From an uncultured Lachnospiraceae bacterium (GTDB taxonomy: Bacteria; Bacillota_A; Clostridia; Lachnospirales; Lachnospiraceae): DNA of 11,174 bases. The position numbers and the translations under genes are program-made. The notes under the pieces were generated by a model. That model ran no database searches and had not been told where the DNA came from. It saw only the letters and a list, made by a program, of their open reading frames with translations. Position 1 is the first letter of the stretch; each line of letters opens with the position of its first letter. Shown here piece after piece: positions 6,499 through 11,174 of this stretch. The stretch lies in assembly GCA_902787595.1 (NCBI GenBank), contig CADAHD010000130.1, forward strand, positions 1 to 11,174, written 5' to 3'.

Positions 6499-7398
6499 GT
6501 GAAAAAACAACTTATAGGAAACCTGCTTTTATTCTTTACCGCTTTGATATGGGGAACGGCTTTTGTGTTCCAGCGCATAGGCATGGACTCGATCGAGCCC
6601 ATCAGCTTTAATGCAGCGAGAATGGCGCTTGCGGCTGTATTTATAGGCGTTCTTGCCGTATTCAGCTGGAACAGGGAAAAGAAAGGATCTGCCGCAAAAA
6701 CGGCAGATGAACAAAGAGCATACGCGAAATACACTGTCCTGGGCGGGATATCCTGCGGGATATTTTTATCGCTTGGCAGTATTCTTCAGCAGACCGGTCT
6801 GGTTTATACCACAGCCGGCAAGGCAGGTTTTATAACTGCTATGTATATCCTGCTGGTACCGGTCCTTGGACTCGTCTTTCTTAAGAAAAGAAACTCTTTG
6901 ATAGTATGGATAGCGGTATTGATGGGCGTTGCCGGAATGTATTTCCTGTGCATCAGCGACGGACTCAGCTTTTCGACAGGAGATATTTTTGTATGTATCT
7001 GCGCCTTTTTTTTCAGCTTTCATATCCTCTGCTGCGATCATTTTGCGCCGCGGGGAAATGCTATATGTATTTCTGCAATACAGTTTGCAACGGCTACAGT
7101 CATATCCGGCATAGCAGCATTTATACTGGAAACGCCCGCGATCGATAATTTCATCTCTGCTGTAATACCTATAATCTATTGCGGCATCGTATCCGGCGGG
7201 ATAGGATATACGCTTCAGGTGATAGGCCAGAAGTACACGCAGCCTACGATCGCTTCGCTGCTCATGAGTCTTGAATCCGTGTTTGCCGTGATCACAGGCG
7301 TTATCGTGCTTCGCGAACAGATGAGCATAAGAGAGATCATAGGCTGTGTCATAATGTTTGCGGCTATAGTCCTGGTTACACTGCGACATCGCAAATAA
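6499..7398 (+). CDS. DMT-superfamily transporter (EamA family)
   Basis: The 299-residue product is almost entirely hydrophobic with about ten membrane helices in two homologous EamA halves (roughly residues 7-150 and 155-295). Family signatures include ALIWGTAFVFQRIG in helix 1, AGKAGFITAMYILLVPV in the middle of the first half, and ESVFAVITGVIVLREQM near the end of the second. EamA proteins are usually exporters of metabolites or amino acids in the cytoplasmic membrane; the substrate here cannot be told. The GTG start at 6499 is preferred because a G-rich ribosome binding site (6489-6493) lies five bases upstream and it yields a typical MKKQLIGN start; an in-frame TTG at 6484 is the alternative. 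The gene follows the lipoprotein by 38 bases and is likely its operon partner. Confidence 0.9.
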   Translation: MKKQLIGNLLLFFTALIWGTAFVFQRIGMDSIEPISFNAARMALAAVFIGVLAVFSWNREKKGSAAKTADEQRAYAKYTVLGGISCGIFLSLGSILQQTGLVYTTAGKAGFITAMYILLVPVLGLVFLKKRNSLIVWIAVLMGVAGMYFLCISDGLSFSTGDIFVCICAFFFSFHILCCDHFAPRGNAICISAIQFATATVISGIAAFILETPAIDNFISAVIPIIYCGIVSGGIGYTLQVIGQKYTQPTIASLLMSLESVFAVITGVIVLREQMSIREIIGCVIMFAAIVLVTLRHRK

Positions 7399-7530
7399 CT
7401 TCAAAATCTACCTGCAGACCAGAATATTAATACCATCCCCTTTCTTTGAGCAATATAAATGATGTACGAAAGCCTGCATGGATATTTAAGGGCAATTATC
7501 AAAAAAACAGGATTTCCCGGGGCGTTTTTG
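7399..7530. other. Intergenic gap after the transporter gene
   Basis: No gene is supported here. A weak A/T stem (AAAAAC at 7503-7508 with GTTTTT at 7524-7529, 15-base loop) ending in T-rich sequence may act as a poor terminator. A TTG-initiated ORF from 7446 runs across the real promoter and start of the next gene and was discounted. Confidence 0.3.
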
Positions 7531-7558
7531 TTGTAAATAAGTTAGTACAGGATATAAT
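7531..7558 (+). promoter_or_regulatory. Promoter of the large surface-protein gene
   Basis: TTGTAA (7531-7536) and a perfect TATAAT (7553-7558) are separated by 16 bases. Transcription would start near 7565, about 38 bases before the ATG, leaving room for the G-rich ribosome binding site at 7590-7595. Confidence 0.65.
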
Positions 7559-7602
7559 AGAATACAGGCACCAATGCCACACAGAAGAAGGGGGATGGAA
7601 AG

Positions 7603-10600
7603 ATGAAAAGAAAACTCTACCGGTTCATCAGTTCCGCTCTGACGGCCAGCATGCTGCTGTCGGATTTTGGAACCATGGCGGTAAACGCGGCACCGGAACC
7701 GGTCGCCGTGGATACTGTCGCAGAGGAGGCAGACAGCTCTTCCGAAAATGAAGGTGTTTCCGAAGATGCGGGAAGCATTTCCTATGACAGAACAGCATCG
7801 GAAAATGATATTGCTGAGCCTGTCGAAGAGGAAGCTTTGGATAAGGAAGGTGAGTGGGACTGGCTGAATGATGTATATATCAATTTCCAGTATAGCTACA
7901 TCGGCTATACCCGTGCGGAATTTGATATATATGTTTACAATGCGAACGAAGAGAAAAAGGACAGTGTCAGTTTTGCCCTTTTTGCAACGAAGGACGGCGC
8001 GGCCGACTGGCTTACGGAAAATACTACGCTGGAGGCAGTACCTTCCGGTGTGATCAGCAGCAGCAATGTGGCAGGATCTGACGGATTGTATGAGTTCACC
8101 CTGCCTTCCGGTGATGCACAGCTGGATCCGGATGCATACTATTTCTGCCGTATGATGGTATATGACAACGGAGTTTATCATACGCTGGCGGAACCGCAGG
8201 ACTTCAAGACCCATGAGATTCCGGAAGTGAGCGTCAGTGCTTCAGCTGCAAGCTATAATGCAGAGATTAAGGCTACCTTCAGTTCGCAGTATGACGACTG
8301 GGAAACAAAGGATTGGCTTCGGGTGCTTGATCCGATCATAATCTATACGGATGAATCCGCAAAGGATCTCTTCAGCGGTAAAAATGTGGCAGATTCTCTG
8401 GATGAATATCAGCAGGCTCAAACTTTGATGCAGTCTGCTTATATAAACAGTGATGACGGGACAAAGGAGATTTTTTTCGCCGATTTTAATCTGGGAAAGG
8501 AAGGAGCTCTGAAACCCGGGACGGAGTACCGCTATCGTATTGCTTTGCAGGATCAGGGCAGATACTGCTTTGTATCAGATGTTAGCAGCTTTACCACTCA
8601 GGAGGGATTGAGTGAGAGTGCGGTCAGCATCAATGACGTAACGATAGTTGATTACGGTTATGAAGCGGAGACCGTACGTTTCCGTATATCAAATCCTGAC
8701 GGTGAGAATATTGTAAGAAGCGAAGTGTTGGACGGAGGCGGAAACGTACTTCCGGATATCAGTATAAGTAAAATAGAAGATGCCGGAGAAGGTACAGATC
8801 CGCTGTACGAAACGTCTGTCCCTGTTTCTTCCAATGCAACGATACGTCTGGTGGTTTATACCGGAGACGGAGCTGATGAGACTAATATCGACAGGGTACT
8901 GAGCGGAAATGAGATCAAAAAGAGGGCATCCTCTGCCCGCACTATTACTGTAGACTTTAACGAACTTCTGACAGGTGTTGCGGCAGATTTCGAGTTGAAA
9001 CCGGCTTATAAAGTTGATGATTATCATGTAAGCCTGTATTACAAAAAAGCTTTAGACAGCGAATACTGGGAAGTCACCAGAGCTATGGATGATGGGGAGC
9101 ACGTATCCTTCAGCATAAAGGATATGGAGCCGGATCAGGAGTATCATTATTATCTGACTCTTACTTCACCTTTCAGACCCGGAGAGATCCTCTATCAGAA
9201 CGGCAGCGCCGAAGCACCTCATACCATGCGGTCCGGAGCGGTCGTGGCCTATACAGGGGACGACTTTAAGGACAAGGCGCTTTATGATGAGCTGGTGGCT
9301 CAGGGATGGGAGCTTACAAATGTAAGTCTGGCAAGCCAGGAAAATCTCCATATCGAGGGGATCGGCGGTACTGCGCCTATCACATCTCTGGAGGATATTC
9401 CCGAAAAAATGCCTTCGCTGCAGACACTGGAGATCATAGGGCATGACATTACGGATATCAGTCCTCTGCTTTCCATGAAAGAACTGCGGAGTGTGAATCT
9501 GGCTGCCAACGAGATCGAAACGCTGCCGAAGCTTTCCGGTGTGAAATGGGAATCCCTGTGGCTGGCGGGAAATTATGTTACATACGACGAAGTGCATAAC
9601 AGAGCCGGTTTTCGCGGTGAGATAAGTTACGATGAACCCAGGGAAAGAGAAGTAAAAGCATTGGAGAGTGTCTATACTGATGCGGCCGGGAAATTCCCTC
9701 TTGTGCTCCGTTATGACGGTAAAAACGACACCAGGCGCTACAGTTTCACCGTGAGCATGGGAAGTGTGAGCAAGACCTATAACAGCGATGATGAAGGCGT
9801 GAACTATTACGCTGATTTCAATTACGGGACATTTGTGGTTTCGGATATTAAGAATGACTTTTCTCTGGAAACAGGGAAGGATTACAGCTTACATATCATG
9901 ATCAGGGATCAGTATCACACGGAAGCACTTTGTGACCGGACCGTAACCATGCGTTTCGAAGAGCCGGAGTATAAGCCGTCGGATGAGTATATCACCCCGG
10001 GCATGTCTTCGCTTTATCTGGTTCATACGCTTTCTGCCAATACGCTGAAAGAGGAAGAGATTCCTTGCCGGGCCGAGATCCGGAAGGGTGAAAAGGTATA
10101 TTTCACCAGTGACGATATTGGGGTAAGCGTGGGGAATATCTGCGCGGAGATATTCAGCGATCTGCTGGGGGGAAATTCTTATAAAGTAGAGACCGCCGGA
10201 GATCTGGTGTACAATGCGACCGGGATCTATGGTTATTTCGAACGTGTTCTTGTTCCGGCAGCAGGTGATTATGATGTTTATTACTATGACGAGAGCGGAA
10301 AACAGATTCTGAAAGTGGAAGGAAAGGTTCATGTATCCGCAGATCCCGTAGTGGTAGCCGGCGAAGCTCCCGTATATGGTTACGGTAATAACGATAAATA
10401 TGTCTATGTACAGCTTTACGGCCAGAATCTGTCGCTTTCAGGTGCACCGGTGATCGCGGATGGAGGAGAAACCTATACAGAGGCGGTTTCCGTCAGACAG
10501 TTCGAGCGGAGCGATAATCGTTATGAGGAAGAAGCGGACTATTACGGATTTGATAAATATGTATTTAAGCTGAGGAAGAAGGATAACTGGGAAAAGGTCC

Positions 10601-11174
10601 TTTCGGCTGAACCCACGCAGGAATACTCCATTCTTATTGACGGGAAGAATGTGGCAGATTTGCGCCCGGATGCGGAAAAGAAGGTCCGTGCGGGAGCATT
10701 GCAGGGAGATTTTACTTCCGAGATCGGCCTTAATTCGGCGGAGTACAACTGGAAGAAGGATATTTTTGAGTTCTGCTTCCGTGGACCGATCGCTGCAGAC
10801 AGCCTGATCAGAGCAGAGATCGGAATATGGGAAGACGGCAAAGACAGTATGACTGTACAGGCCAACGGCAGCGGCCGTATCGATGAGAACGGCGTGCTCC
10901 GTATGCGCTTCTATGATGCGGGCGGCATGAAATATGCAGCAGTGAACGGTAGAAGAGTCTTTGTGCGTTTTTATATGAACGGAGAGGCATTAAGCGAATA
11001 TCCGGAAGAGTTCCAGATCGTTTTCCACAATTACTATACGGGTCCGACATACGGAAACATCACAAGCGGGAAATACATGAAAGGTACACTGGAAAATCTG
11101 TATTACCTTGAAGGGGCAGTATCTATCAATCTGATTTGTTACGGACCCGCGGAAGCGCATCAGACCGATGTGAT
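7603..11174 (+). CDS. Large secreted FN3-like / leucine-rich-repeat surface protein (3' partial)
   Basis: The reading frame is open from the ATG at 7603 to the window edge with no stop, giving at least 1190 residues. A signal peptide (MKRKLYRFISSAL..., likely cut after VNAA near residue 30) is followed by an acidic Glu/Asp/Ser linker to about residue 85. Three segments carry the FN3-like G/F strand pattern: LDPDAYYFC (174-182), LKPGTEYRYRI (303-313) and MEPDQEYHYYL (508-518). A leucine-rich block lies at about 604-663, and the remainder is beta-rich with many Tyr/Asp/Gly strands, probably Ig-like repeats. GKNVAD occurs at about 259 and again at about 1014. Stops in this frame lie just upstream of 7603, and a G-rich ribosome binding site supports the start. 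Such proteins are exported and act in adhesion, or carry enzymes or anchors at the C-terminus; the decisive part is outside the window. Confidence 0.88.
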   Translation, partial: MKRKLYRFISSALTASMLLSDFGTMAVNAAPEPVAVDTVAEEADSSSENEGVSEDAGSISYDRTASENDIAEPVEEEALDKEGEWDWLNDVYINFQYSYIGYTRAEFDIYVYNANEEKKDSVSFALFATKDGAADWLTENTTLEAVPSGVISSSNVAGSDGLYEFTLPSGDAQLDPDAYYFCRMMVYDNGVYHTLAEPQDFKTHEIPEVSVSASAASYNAEIKATFSSQYDDWETKDWLRVLDPIIIYTDESAKDLFSGKNVADSLDEYQQAQTLMQSAYINSDDGTKEIFFADFNLGKEGALKPGTEYRYRIALQDQGRYCFVSDVSSFTTQEGLSESAVSINDVTIVDYGYEAETVRFRISNPDGENIVRSEVLDGGGNVLPDISISKIEDAGEGTDPLYETSVPVSSNATIRLVVYTGDGADETNIDRVLSGNEIKKRASSARTITVDFNELLTGVAADFELKPAYKVDDYHVSLYYKKALDSEYWEVTRAMDDGEHVSFSIKDMEPDQEYHYYLTLTSPFRPGEILYQNGSAEAPHTMRSGAVVAYTGDDFKDKALYDELVAQGWELTNVSLASQENLHIEGIGGTAPITSLEDIPEKMPSLQTLEIIGHDITDISPLLSMKELRSVNLAANEIETLPKLSGVKWESLWLAGNYVTYDEVHNRAGFRGEISYDEPREREVKALESVYTDAAGKFPLVLRYDGKNDTRRYSFTVSMGSVSKTYNSDDEGVNYYADFNYGTFVVSDIKNDFSLETGKDYSLHIMIRDQYHTEALCDRTVTMRFEEPEYKPSDEYITPGMSSLYLVHTLSANTLKEEEIPCRAEIRKGEKVYFTSDDIGVSVGNICAEIFSDLLGGNSYKVETAGDLVYNATGIYGYFERVLVPAAGDYDVYYYDESGKQILKVEGKVHVSADPVVVAGEAPVYGYGNNDKYVYVQLYGQNLSLSGAPVIADGGETYTEAVSVRQFERSDNRYEEEADYYGFDKYVFKLRKKDNWEKVLSAEPTQEYSILIDGKNVADLRPDAEKKVRAGALQGDFTSEIGLNSAEYNWKKDIFEFCFRGPIAADSLIRAEIGIWEDGKDSMTVQANGSGRIDENGVLRMRFYDAGGMKYAAVNGRRVFVRFYMNGEALSEYPEEFQIVFHNYYTGPTYGNITSGKYMKGTLENLYYLEGAVSINLICYGPAEAHQTDV
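9412..9591 (+). repeat. Leucine-rich repeat block inside the surface protein
   Basis: About three consecutive LRR units of roughly 20 residues are seen: SLQTLEIIGHDITDISPL, ELRSVNLAANEIETLPKL and ESLWLAGNYV. They follow the bacterial LxxLxLxxNxIxxLxxL pattern, with His or Ala-Asn at the turn. LRR units of this type form a curved binding surface, as in internalins. Three units is few, so this is more likely a short LRR module or a cap between FN3-like and Ig-like regions than a full solenoid. Confidence 0.75.

Noticed and set aside
6766..7404. Minus-strand ORF over the DMT transporter
   Set aside because: The plus-strand frame encodes a clear EamA transporter; the antisense product has no family-like features.
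7446..7751. TTG-initiated ORF of 101 codons
   Set aside because: It overlaps the promoter, ribosome binding site and signal peptide of the large gene in another frame and lacks its own start signals.
7486..8214. Minus-strand ORF of 242 codons over the start of the surface-protein gene
   Set aside because: It is antisense to the signal peptide and first domains of a supported gene and covers its promoter; no ribosome binding site or domain supports it.

Overview
The window looks like chromosomal DNA of a low-to-mid-GC Gram-positive anaerobe of the Clostridia, most like Lachnospiraceae. This is inferred from purine-rich Shine-Dalgarno sites, near-consensus sigma-A-type promoters, several secreted lipoproteins with Cys lipoboxes, a tRNA-Leu without encoded CCA, and a very long secreted FN3-like/LRR surface protein. 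No phage, insertion sequence, CRISPR array or rRNA was seen.

Left part (1-1683): the 3' portion of an AAA-type ATPase with a C-terminal winged-helix and nuclease-like (DUF234-type) region, cut by the window edge. After it come a perfect 12-bp terminator hairpin, a 55-codon hypothetical ORF with an ideal ribosome binding site that looks frameshifted or decayed, and a strong promoter.

Middle part (1684-4862): two separate lipoprotein genes. The first has a DUF3298/RsiV-like region. The second is a neprilysin-type (M13) zinc peptidase with its catalytic motifs intact. Its extreme C-terminus is out of frame: the conserved DPH...LRVN tail sits just after the stop in another frame, with about a dozen or more residues apparently missing. 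A tRNA-Leu(UAG) follows, with a consensus promoter starting about 20 bases after the peptidase remnant.

Right part (4946-11174): a tightly spaced same-strand group of a four-helix membrane protein, an unrecognised lipoprotein and a ten-helix DMT/EamA transporter (gaps 24 and 38 bases). A promoter then precedes a secreted protein of at least 1190 residues, with FN3-like domains, a short leucine-rich repeat block and further beta-rich regions, which runs off the right edge.

All recognisable genes lie on the plus strand, and most encode exported or membrane proteins, so the window reads as a cell-envelope region. A joint function of these genes is not demonstrated by the sequence.
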